From: Phymatolithon calcareum | Taxonomy: Eukaryota > Rhodophyta > Florideophyceae > Hapalidiales | Assembly (NCBI GenBank): GCA_977006965.1 | Contig: OZ345354.1 | Location: 2,914,001-2,978,000, forward strand | Length of the DNA stretch: 64,000 bases | Direction: 5' to 3' | Shown here: positions 42,498 through 53,389 of the stretch, in pieces | Layout: the number at the start of each line of letters is the position of its first letter | Position numbering within the stretch: the stretch's first letter is position 1 | Notes under the pieces: generated by a model | What the model was told of the DNA's origin: nothing | The model's database searches: none | Seen by the model: the letters and a program-made list of their open reading frames with translations, nothing else | Translations under genes and position numbers: made by a program

Positions 42498-43000
42498 TGT
42501 AGATGTGGGTACATACCAAGCGTTCGCCAAGCAAGGAGCAAGGGCGACACTTAATGGGAGCGAGCCATAATTACTTAGCAAATATCATGGCTAGCTATGG
42601 TAAGCCCAGAAACCCATAATTGCATGGCATTTACTGACGCCATCAGGACACAAGACTGGATTGCGTGGATAAGATAATTGATAGAATTAGGGTATTGTAA
42701 AAGGCTATAAAAGCCAGCCCTTCCAGTCTCTCATTGAGGAGGAGAGGCATCGGGGTTTTGAGAAGCATGTTTTGCGTTAAGGACTGTCTCCCCTCAGTTC
42801 TTTTGCAGGGCTTAGTGGGCGTCTAAAACAGGCTGTAGTCATGTACCAGCAGCAAGCCGAAGCAGTACGTTCTTCTGCAGTGATACAGCAGTCTCTAGTC
42901 TTCCTACAAGTGATTCGTCACGTACTCATCTGAAATTCTTGACGTCGGTGTGTCAGGAATCTTCAGCGCGGTACTGCTGAGGTTAGGCGAGGCGAGAATC
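42498..43000 (+). repeat. Probable Gypsy LTR (end not determined)
   Basis: TGTAGATGTGG follows a GGGGCAC purine-rich tract. GGCTATAAAAGCC at about 42701 would be the LTR TATA box. I could not place the 3' boundary because no second LTR copy is in the window. Confidence 0.45.
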
Positions 43001-44092
43001 GCGATGTGATGTCCAGCAAGACACTTGACAGACCGCTATGCAGAATACCGTAAGTAAAAAATTTCAGGGTGTTCATTTGACCCCCGTTCTTTTGCGCGCA
43101 CCATGCCATAGTGCCCAGATCGGCGCTCCTTGTGGATTTTGGCCTGATGAAAGTCAGGTGGAAAAGGTGTTCAGACGCCTGTTCGATCTGTGTCTAGACG
43201 AAGCTTGTGCATGTGGTTCAGTGTGTCCTACTGAATTATGCGTAAAGGTGCGCCGACGCAATTTAGCCACAATACCACAAGCGGTAAATGCTCACCCTGA
43301 TCTGAACACTTTTTCAAGCTTCGCAGATTAAAATCCCCTCAGTATTGGAAGTGTCACATGAATTGTCACTGTAGCGGCTTAGAACCTGTCCCAAAGGCGG
43401 TGAATTTGCTCGCCGAGGAGCTGCCTTACATCTTTTCGAGATTTCATGGCCCGGGATCTTGATATTGAATCAGCATCGGCACTTTTTCGAAAGATTTTGT
43501 GCACTGTGGCTGGGCTAAGTCCACTTCTTTTTAAAATTTTGGTACGATTGGAATAAATCTGAGTTCCAGGAGCTCAGTTGATACCGTTCGCCCTCTTCTC
43601 TCGCTGACGGCATTGAAACTGTGTTTTCAAGTCGATTGGGGCTATCCCAGCTGGTATATGTAAAGAACTGGACAGGAGTAGTTAAAAGGCGTGAAAGGCA
43701 ACGGAGGCGGGTATGTGCCGAGCACCGTATACGTGCTGGCACTGCCAAATAGCCATGGTGACCCTACGGAGAAGATAAGAAGAGTTCTGTGTGGAATGAA
43801 AGTCCTTTAAATCAAATATAGGTCTTAACGGTCATCATACGACTTGAAAAGATGGTGTCAACGAGATATTTTATTCGTCATGTTAGCATATTAGTCTAAA
43901 AAATGAATGTATTGGAGCACTTCTGCTCATTCAAGCAATGGGGAAATCCTGGGAGAAAGGTAGATGAGACAAGTGGTGTTGTCGTCAGCAGCGGTCGACC
44001 GGTTGGGAAGCAAAAGAAACCTCAGCGGCTAAAGCAACCTTGTCTTGAATTCTGATATTCAATTTCCTTTACGCGCTTGAGTCGGCATGGAT
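43001..44092. other. No gene supported
   Basis: Includes a 97-codon plus-strand ORF (43038-43331) with clustered Cys (CLDEACACGSVC) but no family resemblance; otherwise nothing stands out. Confidence 0.3.
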
Positions 44093-44347
44093 TTAAAAGC
44101 GTCTGTTTCTCCGAAAATGGACATACTCCTCGTACTCTTTTCTGTGTTTCCTGATGTTGTTTTTCTTCAGACAGAGCGGATTTCCGCAGACGTCGCACGC
44201 GAACTTTGATGCAAATCCGAAAAGCCGTCCCAGAACTCCCGCTCCAGCGCCGGCCGCAAGAGCCACAGTGAGCGGATCAATCATTTGGATATGTGTATGT
44301 GATGGAGTTTGGTGCTTGGGCCTCTGCTCGACGTGAATCGATCGCAC
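44093..44347 (-). CDS. Small hypothetical protein with Cys-pair motif
   Basis: An 84-codon frame. From the internal Met (MIDPLTVALAAGAGAG) it has one hydrophobic Ala/Gly-rich segment, then CDVCGNPLC followed by a strongly basic tail (KKNNIRKHRKEY). It could be a membrane-anchored zinc-binding peptide. No homologue is recognised and no second copy is available, so it may be chance. Two abutting palindromes (AATGCACAGCTGTGCATT and ATTCTCCTAGGAGAAT, 44404-44434) lie upstream of it. Confidence 0.3.
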   Translation of the reverse strand: MRSIHVEQRPKHQTPSHTHIQMIDPLTVALAAGAGAGVLGRLFGFASKFACDVCGNPLCLKKNNIRKHRKEYEEYVHFRRNRRF

Positions 44348-44916
44348 AAGATGGTACAGGAGAGAAGCGCTGAAGTTAGCTTAAGTACTGCTATAATTTG
44401 TGAAATGCACAGCTGTGCATTCTCCTAGGAGAATTGATCCACAAAGGTCGGCTTGCCAGCTCAGCGAAGTCATTGCGTATTGCCAGCTCAAGTCAGTTTC
44501 CGTAACTGCACACTGCAAGTCACGGCGCCCGGCAACATACTGCAACAAACAGAGCTAAAAATTGATGAATTTGGCTTTTGTCCGCTTGCATAGATTTCAT
44601 CCACCACGCGGTCATGGGCGCTGGCGAAATTGTGAATATCATTAACTGTATCATACAGAATTCTGATAAAGGACCAGATGCCCTTCGCCATGGATGCAAA
44701 CGGCTGCCGGCGTCTGGCCCTAGGATGCCACAGCTGTACTGCATGCATGATAAGGACTGTGCATCCTGATGCTTACAATTAGTTCCACGGACAACCAGAT
44801 TGTTCGCTTTCAAAGAGTGCTTCCTGTCAGGTTTTGGGCATTTAATATGACCATACAAACAGTAGAAACCATAAATTGACACAGCACTCTGCATGCAGTA
44901 CTCGTTTCGGAGTGTA

Positions 44917-45334
44917 CAGTCAGACCTCGATAAATGGAACCTCTTTTTTAGATAAACCTCGGTTATCAGCATAATCGGGTGCTCCACGAATACCGTATCG
45001 GCCTAAATTTAACGAAAATTAAAGGATTCTAGAATATTTGATAGGGGGATTTTTTCATGGTCGAGGTCACGGGGCATACCTTAAATTTTGTTATAATTTT
45101 GTTTAGCGAACACGGAGCATATCCTCACTCGTAGAATACTGTAAGTACTTTTCATGTATCTCCTGCCATTGGCATACAGTACAGTACAGTAAAAGTTGAC
45201 ACAGTGGTGTAAAGCTACTGTTCGGCACACGTGTGATCCAAAACTTATGATTCAAAATTCGACTTGAGAATAACCTCGATTTTGAGAATATTGGACTATT
45301 CCACATTGCTCATCCATTTATCGAGGCCTGACTG
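44917..45334. mobile_element. Pogo/Tigger-type MITE (418 bp)
   Basis: CAGTCAGACCTCGATAAATG on the left is matched by CATTTATCGAGGCCTGACTG on the right (one mismatch in about 20). TA flanks both ends (44915-44916, 45335-45336). No coding capacity. Confidence 0.85.
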
Positions 45335-45498
45335 TATCGTTTTTTGTCGAGCAGCAGTTGAAACACAGTATTGTACCGCCCCACCAGGGGGAACCAGGCA
45401 CCTATATAATCCACTGTACCGCCGTGAAGACAATTCGAACTAATAAAGAGGAAGCGCCAATGAAACCTATTTGTGATTACATTATTGCACTAGGCCTA

Positions 45499-46590
45499 TC
45501 AAGCGTGTGTCGGTGTAAGTGTAGTCGATTCGTGCCACACACTCCAGCAGCTGTTCTGATCACCCGCCTTCGGTCGCACGCAAAGAGGCACATGACATGT
45601 CATACACGTGAAACATGTCCTTACACGACTTCCACTCTGGCTGTTGCCGCAAAGGCAACAGTAGAATTTCGCTCCTTGGAAGAAACGCTGAGGATGATTG
45701 ATAACTTCAAGTCGCAGTTTCGTACCATCCGCACTATTATAAAATTCCAATCGCTTCCCTTTTCGGCTTAACGCGAGTTCCTGGAGCCTCCGATATTCCT
45801 CATTTGACATAGGAGTGTCAACTGTATCGTCCTCATCTTCGATGCTCGATGAAACTGCGAGTAATTCTCGACCCACGTCTCACACAAAGGCCGGAAGAGA
45901 TTGCACAGCATTTAGCTTGGCCCGAAATTGGATCAAATTTGCAAAAGTGGTTCCGTCCGCCAGAAATTCAGACTTTTGTGACATACGCCACGCTATGAAG
46001 GCGTTGACCACTAATGTCTTAAGCGTCTGTGACACCAGTTTCTGTTCCCATGCCAGACATGACGTTGATGAACGTAAGAGAGCTCTCGATTGCGCAGTTT
46101 CATCCACTCCCCCTTTTGTTTTAGAGTATAAACTCTGTGATCCGTGTTTGAATAGTTTGATAGGAGGTAATGGTCCGCTAGAGAGCACGAATGAATTCAC
46201 TTCTCTCCAAAACGCAAGCCGTCCTTCCAGAACCTTCTTTGTTTCAGAATCCGTGAAGTCGGGTATAGTTGGGCTCTGGACGTGAGCCCAGGCCAGCGCG
46301 AACGACACACGACGCTGAAGTGTAGGGTCGCAGAGTGCAATGATACTGCTTGGACAGTAGACCACAGCAATGAAAAGTACGCCACCTTCGGAGGCCGAAA
46401 CGTACACTGAGAAATTAACCGACAGCACCACCATCTGATGAAGAATTTGTCCGATGTGCTGTTTGGGTATGTAGTTCAAGAACGATAACTCTCCAACTGT
46501 ACAACACACAGTGTTGGCCGTAGCCCTCGAGATACATCTGTCAATGCTTGAACTTGCGACACTTGTCTTGATCTCCACTGCCGCATTCAA
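45499..46590 (-). pseudogene. PiggyBac-like transposase remnant
   Basis: Two adjoining minus-strand frames (46590-45880 and 45876-45499) are in the same phase and separated only by a TGA after LPAFV. YSKTKGGVDETAQSRALLRS recalls the piggyBac motif Yxx(M/K)GGVDxxDQ carrying the third catalytic Asp. LVVNAFIAWRM follows as expected. The C-terminus FYCCLCGNSQSG...CFTCMTCHVPLCV...CWSVWH looks like the Cys-rich C-terminal zinc domain. The N-terminal half with the first two Asp is not recognisable. No TTAA boundaries were located. Confidence 0.55.
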
Positions 46591-47345
46591 AAACAGCTTG
46601 CACGAATAGTTTTGAGGATAAAGCTCGAAGAGCTGCAGATTCGTTAGCTGTTCCGCGCATCATAGGCTCTGTTGATCTCATGCTGCTGAACCACGTATCG
46701 GATAGATGGTTCAGAGTCATCGCCATTGAGACTGAACGGGGCTGATCGTGCGGAGTGCAGACAAAAGCTCGGGATTTCTTAGTACTTAATTTATTGCTTT
46801 TCTATTGTATTGCACTGCTCTGCACGAAGCATCCATCATGCATGGTTGGAATTGAGCTCACCATTGCTCTCTTGCGTGGGAGCTTCTACTGTAGACCTTA
46901 AGCAAATACAATCTGCACAGCTACGGCAGGACCACAAAATCACTCGAAATCTTCGAAATGCCATTACATCACTCTTTGACTTGTTTCTTTTTCATTGCGT
47001 GCTTCGGTACTGGTCCTACATGAAGTCAGGCCTCACGTTTGCACTTCGTATAACAAGCAATGATAGCAAGTTCAAGGATTGTCGATGTCCCAGCAACTAG
47101 TTGCAAATGACCACTTAGTGGTCATTTGAGTTACGTGCCCTTATCATAAATTCGCCCCAAAGTCCCATGCAGTGGTCATATTATGACCACTGCAGTGATC
47201 ATTTGGCATAGTAGGGATATAGACGAGATTGGATGGAGGTTTCGGTGTTTATTTTTTTTACGAGGAAAAGCACAAATTAGGCCAAAATACACGTGGAAAT
47301 TCAAATTGTAGGCAGGATAAATTTGCTGCACCACCTATCCTACTG
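46591..47345. other. No gene; two 25-bp palindromes
   Basis: CAAATGACCACT-T-AGTGGTCATTTG (47104-47128) and GCAGTGGTCATA-T-TATGACCACTGC (47169-47193) are perfect 12-bp-arm palindromes sharing the word TGACCACT. Another TGATCATTTG follows at 47196. Confidence 0.6.
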
Positions 47346-47358
47346 CCTGCTACTCCCT

Positions 47359-47550
47359 ACTTAATGTCCAAGCATCGACTTTCCGATATTCAAAAAGAGA
47401 TGCTGGAAATGGCAGTTGATACCGTCCAAAGAAAAGGTCCGAAATCAAAATGAAAACGTAAGCGAAGGATTGTAGCGCAACGAAAAGTCTCTCAGGTGCA
47501 ATGATAATTGACTAAGGGAGCTTCAATAAAACAGAAATCCATCCATCCAT
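47359..47550 (+). mobile_element. 192-bp LINE 3' fragment inserted with 13-bp target duplication
   Basis: CCTGCTACTCCCT occurs at 47346-47358 and 47551-47563. The insert carries a short LINE-like frame (LSDIQKEMLEMAVDTVQRKG), AATAAAACAG and a terminal (ATCC)3 repeat. Confidence 0.7.
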
Positions 47551-47599
47551 CCTGCTACTCCCTCCCGCAAATATGGTGGTACCACTTCAGGTCGGGAAG

Positions 47600-48030
47600 T
47601 ACACCGCTACGACTTTCGACGATTTGATTGCCTCCGTCGCTTTTGGCATTTGGAGTAGCCCGGAGCGAAGATGCCGACAGCTGGAGGTGGTTCATTGATC
47701 ATCTTACATCCTGCATCACGGGAATTCGTGCCTTAATTTCAGATGGCGCGAAGGGGCTGGATGAGATAAGCGTCCAGGATGTGCTGCGAAGTCAAGTAGT
47801 CATTCACACACGATGCGCGTGGCATATAATCAGGAAGAATCTTACGGTGGCGGCCGTGCTTGCGACGGAGGCAGAGAAGGACTGTCTTTTTCGCCTTGTG
47901 TACGCGCGCACGCGCCATTACGCGCAGACGCTATTGCAAAGAACACCGATCAATCATCAATTGCTGGCATGGTGGAGTGCACGAGAGGAGCTCTGCGCCA
48001 CGTACCTAGTGCTTGTAAAGGGAATAGCGC
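47600..48030 (+). pseudogene. MULE-type transposase fragment
   Basis: The 144-codon frame at 47628-48062 contains LLAFGVARSEDADSWRWFID and ALISDGAKGLDEIS, then HTRCAWHIIRKNL. This is the order of the MULE transposase core (second catalytic Asp in SDxxKG, then CxxHxxxN). The rest of the transposase is missing; a LINE joins directly at its 3' side. Confidence 0.65.
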
Positions 48031-48044
48031 CTGACCACCAATGC

Positions 48045-49367
48045 ACATTACTCGGATGGTAGCCTACTTACTGAAGCCGTCGTGGATCACATCCGCAGGG
48101 GACGAATCAAAAACATGGTGCATTATCGACAGAGGTGTTCCACAAGGGTCCCCATTAAGCCCGTGCCTTTATAACATATTCATGGATAAGTTTGCCGAAA
48201 CCACTGGAAAAGTTACAGGAACTGTCTCCGAGTAGCCAGTTCAGTTATTTGCGGACCATGTGCTTCTACAGGCCAAGAATGCGAAAGGTTTACGAAGGCT
48301 ACTGGACATAGCCACGGAGTGGGCAGACGAAAATTCTATGGCATGGAACACAAAGCCAGGAAAGAGCGAAGTGCTTAAGTACAACGGGTTACCTAAGCAA
48401 AAGTTCATGCATGCCAGAAAAGAGCTACACCAAGCGTGGAGGCTTTCCAACCTGGGCATTAGCATGAACAAATCTAGAGTTACAGACGATACAGAAATGT
48501 CGAGAGTGCGGAATGCGGTTGGATGCATCCACAAACCTAGGAAGAGTGGCGTTAATGTCAGTGGATTCCACCCTGAAATATGCATCTCTCCCCAAGTGGG
48601 AGTATGCAAGTCATCTGACTCCGATGACGAAGCGGTTGCTATCAGCAATTGAGGCAGCAGAAGGTCTTTTTTACAAGTATGTCTTCGGGAAATATGCGGA
48701 GCATCGAAAAAATCGAATGAGAGTGCTCTGTCGGCTAAATAGTCCGGATGTGAGGAGGACTAACCAAGCGGAAAGGTTTTCTTTAAGCCTGTTAAAACGG
48801 AAAACGTACCTGGAACAGGCAGAAGAATACGGAGGAAGACAGAAGGATATGGCAGAAGTCTCGAAGGACATTAAATATCTCAGAAACAAGGAGCACCTCA
48901 GGAAAGCATTGAAACAAACAGAAGAAGGCAAAGTGTCAAAGAAGCGGCGATTAGAAGATGCAATCCAAGTGTCGCAAAAACGCGAAGAGGATCGCTGAGT
49001 GAAATCCCGATAAGCAAGCATAAGAAGTTGCCAGGAGTGTTAAAAATAAGGGACAGGACGACAAGGCTAAGATGCATAAGACTAATTTTTAACAGAGCTC
49101 CGTTGTGGAGGAAATCAATCCTCGGTGAGTATTTCGGACCCAGTGCTGAAATTGAGCTTATTGCACTCCAACGCATACTCGGGTCTAAGATGATGGGTAA
49201 AGAGACTGAATATGAATGCAAAAGACTAACTCAAACTCTCATAAGGAGAGAAACTCGAATCAAGGAAATGTTAGGAAAATAGAATACGGTAAGTTAGAAG
49301 TAATTGAGAAGCTGCCCCGTTACTCATAGTGAGGTCTTGGGTGCTTTTAAAATAAATCAACATATAT
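48045..49367 (+). mobile_element. LINE subfamily I, partial reverse transcriptase to 3' end
   Basis: RT motif TWCIIDRGVPQGSPLSPCLY is followed by a stop (48233-48235). VQLFADHVLLQAKN comes next (catalytic FADD changed to FADH), then PKWEYASHLTPMTKRLLSAI, FGKYAEHRKNRMRVLCRL, LPGVLKIRDRTTRLRC and LWRKSILGEYFGPSAEIELI. Stops also at 48996-48998 and the end at 49282. The 3' UTR has GAAGCTGCCCCGTTACTC and ends AAATAAATCAACATATAT. It is 5'-truncated inside RT and inactive. Confidence 0.85.
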
Positions 49368-49388
49368 CTCCCTTCCCGACAGAATCGC

Positions 49389-49539
49389 CGAGAGACGCAC
49401 AGGAGCTCTTGTTGGGAGAGAATTACGAATCAAGAAGTATTGAGTAGCCAGAGGACATTAGCTTAGAGAATATCGCAAGAGCTGCCCCGTTACTCCAAGG
49501 TGAGGCTTTCGGAGCTCTCAAAATAAAATCATCAAATAT
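49389..49539 (+). mobile_element. LINE subfamily-I 3' fragment (copy B)
   Basis: Counterpart of 9672-9822, ending AAAATAAAATCATCAAATAT. Confidence 0.8.
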
Positions 49540-49570
49540 CTTGCCCCACCGCAGGGACGCCACATACCAA

Positions 49571-49958
49571 GATGAATGGATTGATGCTACCGAAGTTTTC
49601 ACGCGAGCACACGAGCAGATGGACGTCGGCGAAATTCCGTATCGAGACGCGTTCAGTCTCTTGCATCTATGCGGGCAATTGAACTGATGGATCGCAAAAT
49701 GGACATCACCTGCGGCTCTTTTCGGGAAATTGGCGACGTTGAGCTGCCCCACGCCCTCGAAAATCTCCAACTCACTACCATAATGGACAAATTGCTTGCA
49801 TGTGAAGTCGCATGGATGCATGCACATACGCTGTCACTAACCGTGTTTTCTCTCATTATCACAAGCTTCTCACCGATGCCTGAAGACCGGAGCTTCATTC
49901 GTTTATGCGTCTTCAGCTTGGAGCAATGCGATTAGTGCAAAACATTATCCAATCCTAG
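49571..49958 (+). pseudogene. NAA35: NAA35/MAK10-like N-terminal fragment, copy B
   Basis: Counterpart of 9854-10241, with the same frame change before AIELMDRKMD and the same stop after LEQCD. It differs by a few substitutions (SFSPMPED instead of SFSAMPED). Not a complete gene. Confidence 0.6.
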
Positions 49959-50693
49959 CAAGTCATATGCTGGACGTACGGGTTTCGTCTACCGACTGGA
50001 ACCGAGTCGAAAGCAAAACAAGTTGGACCGATGTGGCACACAATTTCTCAAATAACTGGCTCTTGTAGCATTTGTTTGAATGATGGCGACGTGACATGAA
50101 ATATGTTGTGCGCATTGCCAAAAATTCCTGAAAAGATTGTGATTTCCAGTCTTTAGGAAGCTTGCTTATAGGATAATGCTGTTGAATGATGAGTGCACAC
50201 GGGAAAGGAGCGATAGCAACACGACGTCCGTTAAAAATGCAGCCCGATCATATTTGATTTCTCTACTGATGAGGTTTTCAGATGCTGTAGCTGAAGATTG
50301 ACCGGAGCATGTCTCCAAGTTGCAAATTTAACAAAAAAACTGCGATCCGTTTCGTGGAAGACAATCCTCGTGAATTGCGATGGAAAAGCCTCTTAAAATT
50401 AAATTCCACTAGCAATCTTACCTCAGAATGATCAAAATGTTGGGTAAATTCCATGTGTCACTAAAACCTCTGCTAGTCGCTTCATCAGTGCCCGGAGGTG
50501 GAGGAAAAGCGTGAGATAGTAAGCAGTATATCGTCAGAGGTCTGGCACATTGAACATAATCATTTCGTGTCAGGGATCCATTTTGTTACACCGCTCTCCT
50601 CGCACTCATTACTGGATAGGACCATGTCAGAGCCCGTGATGAAAATTTCATTATAGAATCTTCCCCGGGGCTCTGCCGATTTTTCATGAGGAC

Positions 50694-50701
50694 TATAAAA
50701 G
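50694..50701 (+). promoter_or_regulatory. TATA box of secreted-protein gene, copy B
   Basis: TATAAAAG, 110 bp before the ATG at 50804. Confidence 0.7.
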
Positions 50702-50803
50702 CCACTCGCTCATTCACTCTCCCGTCCGGTCTTCGCACAGCAGCAGAACCAAAACCAAAACAACAACAACAATCACAGTTCCAGAACATTATCGTTTCCA
50801 AGA

Positions 50804-51544
50804 ATGGCGATTCTAACAGTCATTGCAATCACCTTTGTGCTTTGTTATGTCTCGCTCGCACATGCCGCCCTACTTCCTACTTCGCCCCAAAACTCTCGCA
50901 TATACGCCACCGAACGTCGCGTCTCGCACGAACATGCACCGCATCACAAGCAGGAGACCTGTCACAATAAGTGCCGCTTCCGGTTTTGTGACTATCAGAC
51001 CGTCTTCAAAATCGGTCAACGCTCTGGGGTGGCCTTCACTGGCGCCATTTGCTCCAATGTCGGCAAGCGTATTGGAATAGTCAAGTCTACCGGAGAAGCG
51101 TACGTTTTCGATGGAAACAGCATCATCAAGATTTCCAAGTGGCAGCCTAGTAAACTCAAGGCACCGTTCTCAGCATCCTTCTTCAAGTCGTATATTGTGG
51201 ATCACGATAACGTTTCTGGAATTGGACACGAAGAAGCGCAGAAGAATCAGCTGTGGTTCTTGAAGAATAGGTGTGTTGTGATCCCGGTGACTTCGTATCA
51301 AGTTCTTCACAGGTACGGATATGTTGTGGGGGAGAAGCAGCCGGCGGGAGAACCTTTGAGGGACTGTGTGGAGTTTGTGACCGAAAGCGCCTCTCTTTTC
51401 AAGTCGTTCGTCGCCCCGAAGCAAATCGTGCCCAGCCATACAGCAAACAAGAGATCCCGCAAGCACCGCACCTCAAGCCACCTCAGCAACAAAAGCTTCC
51501 GTATCGCTACCGGCTCTGAGGCTAACATTCAGAAAGAGTTTTAG
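50804..51544 (+). CDS. Secreted six-cysteine protein of unknown function, copy B
   Basis: Intact 246 codons. It has the same signal peptide and the same six Cys as copy A. Differences from copy A are RRVSHEH for RPVSHKH, SKWQPSK for SKWHPSK and FSASFFK for FSATFFK. Its TATA box, leader with CAAAACAACAACAACAATC, and the LINE fragment downstream are all retained. Probably an expressed paralogue exported from the cell or deposited in the wall; function unknown. Confidence 0.85.
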   Translation: MAILTVIAITFVLCYVSLAHAALLPTSPQNSRIYATERRVSHEHAPHHKQETCHNKCRFRFCDYQTVFKIGQRSGVAFTGAICSNVGKRIGIVKSTGEAYVFDGNSIIKISKWQPSKLKAPFSASFFKSYIVDHDNVSGIGHEEAQKNQLWFLKNRCVVIPVTSYQVLHRYGYVVGEKQPAGEPLRDCVEFVTESASLFKSFVAPKQIVPSHTANKRSRKHRTSSHLSNKSFRIATGSEANIQKEF

Positions 51545-51752
51545 ACTGTTATGTTACGGTTGAATACTCATGTGGATTTCCAATGCAAACGGAACTGTCC
51601 CATCCACTATTCCCGATCGTTATTTAATCTGAAGTCTGATATTCATAAATTTTATAAGTCATTGACATAATCCGCGTGTCCTTGGTCATGTCTAATGATG
51701 CAGAACTGTTCCTAAAGTTCTGGACTCTCTACGGCGTTCTTCTGTAAGCTCT

Positions 51753-52070
51753 CTATTCGCAATGCACTTCTATCCGAAGCTCAGAGGACACCACTGTGAG
51801 TTTTATGAGGGATCTACGAAGATATCGTTTTTCCGAATCTCTTCCTGCGAGTGCTCGAGTGAGTATCTTGCTTTCATACTCGGTCTCTTTTTCCATCTTT
51901 GTCGCCCGTAATATCAACTGAAGCGCAACAAGCTCAGTCACAGGGCTTGTTCCAAAGTGTACTCCCAGAACTGATTTTCTCCACCCCAATTCGGAGTGAG
52001 CAGGAGTCAGTTTCCTCGCATCACCAAGATCCCTGACGTGTGTGTGATGGTGCCGCGTCCACTTCGTTGC
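51753..52070 (-). mobile_element. LINE C-terminal fragment downstream of copy B
   Basis: Counterpart of 12039-12353 (LRIEVHCE end; LVALQLILRATKM). Tail-to-tail with the secreted-protein gene. Confidence 0.75.
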
Positions 52071-52137
52071 TTCTGCCCCTGTTGTGTCATTCTCTCACAT
52101 GGCAGCAAGACAGAGTCTGTAAGAACAGTAGTAAGCG

Positions 52138-52145
52138 GTTGTTCT
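52138..52145. other. Empty target site of the hAT-type element
   Basis: A single GTTGTTCT continues directly into TTTCACGACTGAG, whereas in copy A it is duplicated around the 718-bp insertion. Confidence 0.9.
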
Positions 52146-52197
52146 TTTCACGACTGAGTCTTGCGGCTGACGGCTGGGGTTGTCGGCTAGGGATAGT

Positions 52198-52442
52198 TGG
52201 TGATTTTATTTTGAGAGCTCCCAAAGCCTCACCTTGAAGTAACGGGGCAGCTCTTGCAATAATCTCTACGCTAAAGTCGTCTGGCTACTCAAAACGTTCT
52301 TGATTCGTAATTCTCTCCCAACAAGAGCTCCTGTGAGTCTCTTGCACTCAAACTCAATTTCTGTACTCATCTTCGACGACGCTAGAGTTCTTTGTAAGGC
52401 GACTAGTTCGATCACCGCGGTAATCCCACAGTAATGACAGTG
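52198..52442 (-). mobile_element. LINE subfamily-I 3' end (copy B)
   Basis: Counterpart of 13209-13442; reversed 3' UTR and last ORF residues. Confidence 0.8.
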
Positions 52443-52866
52443 GAAGAATGTCGGCTCGGGTAGGTGTATTACCTCCGAAAAGGGTGATTATTTCGAAGGC
52501 ACAGACCGAACCCTGACCTGATTTGCAGTGATGTACTGCTTGAGATGAAAAGCGTGGTTTCGCCTCACTCCTAAGCGACTCGGCCTTCTTCCAACACCTT
52601 TGGCGACGTTCTTCATACAAGTGGAAATTGCAAGACGGAAAATCCTCAGCAATCAGCCTTCGCCGATCCCAGGCTACATTTTGGTCACCCATTGCCATCC
52701 CTGACATCGTGCTTTTTCTGCACACGACCATCGCATGCTTCTGTTCACCAAACGCGCACTTATGCTGTAGTTGTTCCGAATCAACATTATGTAACGATCC
52801 TGGTGTAGACGATGTGAAAAGCCAGCCAGCTGTTCTTATTCCAATTGCTCGCAAGCTGTTCACCAA
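52354..52866 (-). CDS. Unassigned 170-codon ORF (copy B)
   Basis: Counterpart of the ORF at 13366-13872, still open, with two extra residues (LQ). Its C-terminal 25 residues are LINE sequence out of frame. Function unknown and coding status doubtful. Confidence 0.25.
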   Translation of the reverse strand: MVNSLRAIGIRTAGWLFTSSTPGSLHNVDSEQLQHKCAFGEQKHAMVVCRKSTMSGMAMGDQNVAWDRRRLIAEDFPSCNFHLYEERRQRCWKKAESLRSEAKPRFSSQAVHHCKSGQGSVCAFEIITLFGGNTPTRADILPLSLLWDYRGDRTSRLTKNSSVVEDEYRN

Positions 52867-53389
52867 CGTCGCTGTGGCGCAGCAGCGTAGGTACTCAGCC
52901 AGGATTCTTTCCCATTAAATTTTTCGTTATTGCGTCCAGTTGAGCAATGAGGACAATCAATAGCAATAGGATTTGTTGCATGCAATAGAATTTGCATTTG
53001 AGGTATTTCTCGCAATACCGATTGCAATTGGGGTACTTCTCGCAATACCAATTGCAATTAGACTTCTGCGAGCAATGTTAGGAGCAACGCAGTTTTACCA
53101 CTTCAATCCAAAGGTCACTCAATCCTTCCTGCAACTCATCTCTTTGGATTCACTCTTGAATACGCCCGCTACCTACTTTCGTCATCGCGGACTTGACGTC
53201 CTGTTCGTTCCAATATGCCTTATTAGTTTTGAGGAAAAGAATAGCCTCAAAGAGGGTTTTGCGTGCAGAGCTCTAGCTAGCACGCACTGCTGTTGAAGCT
53301 GCCAGAAAACCAAAAAAGTGATATGTGTATCGCGAATCATCCACACTGGACCTCTGCGTGTCTATTGACTTCGACTGAATTCACACAGG

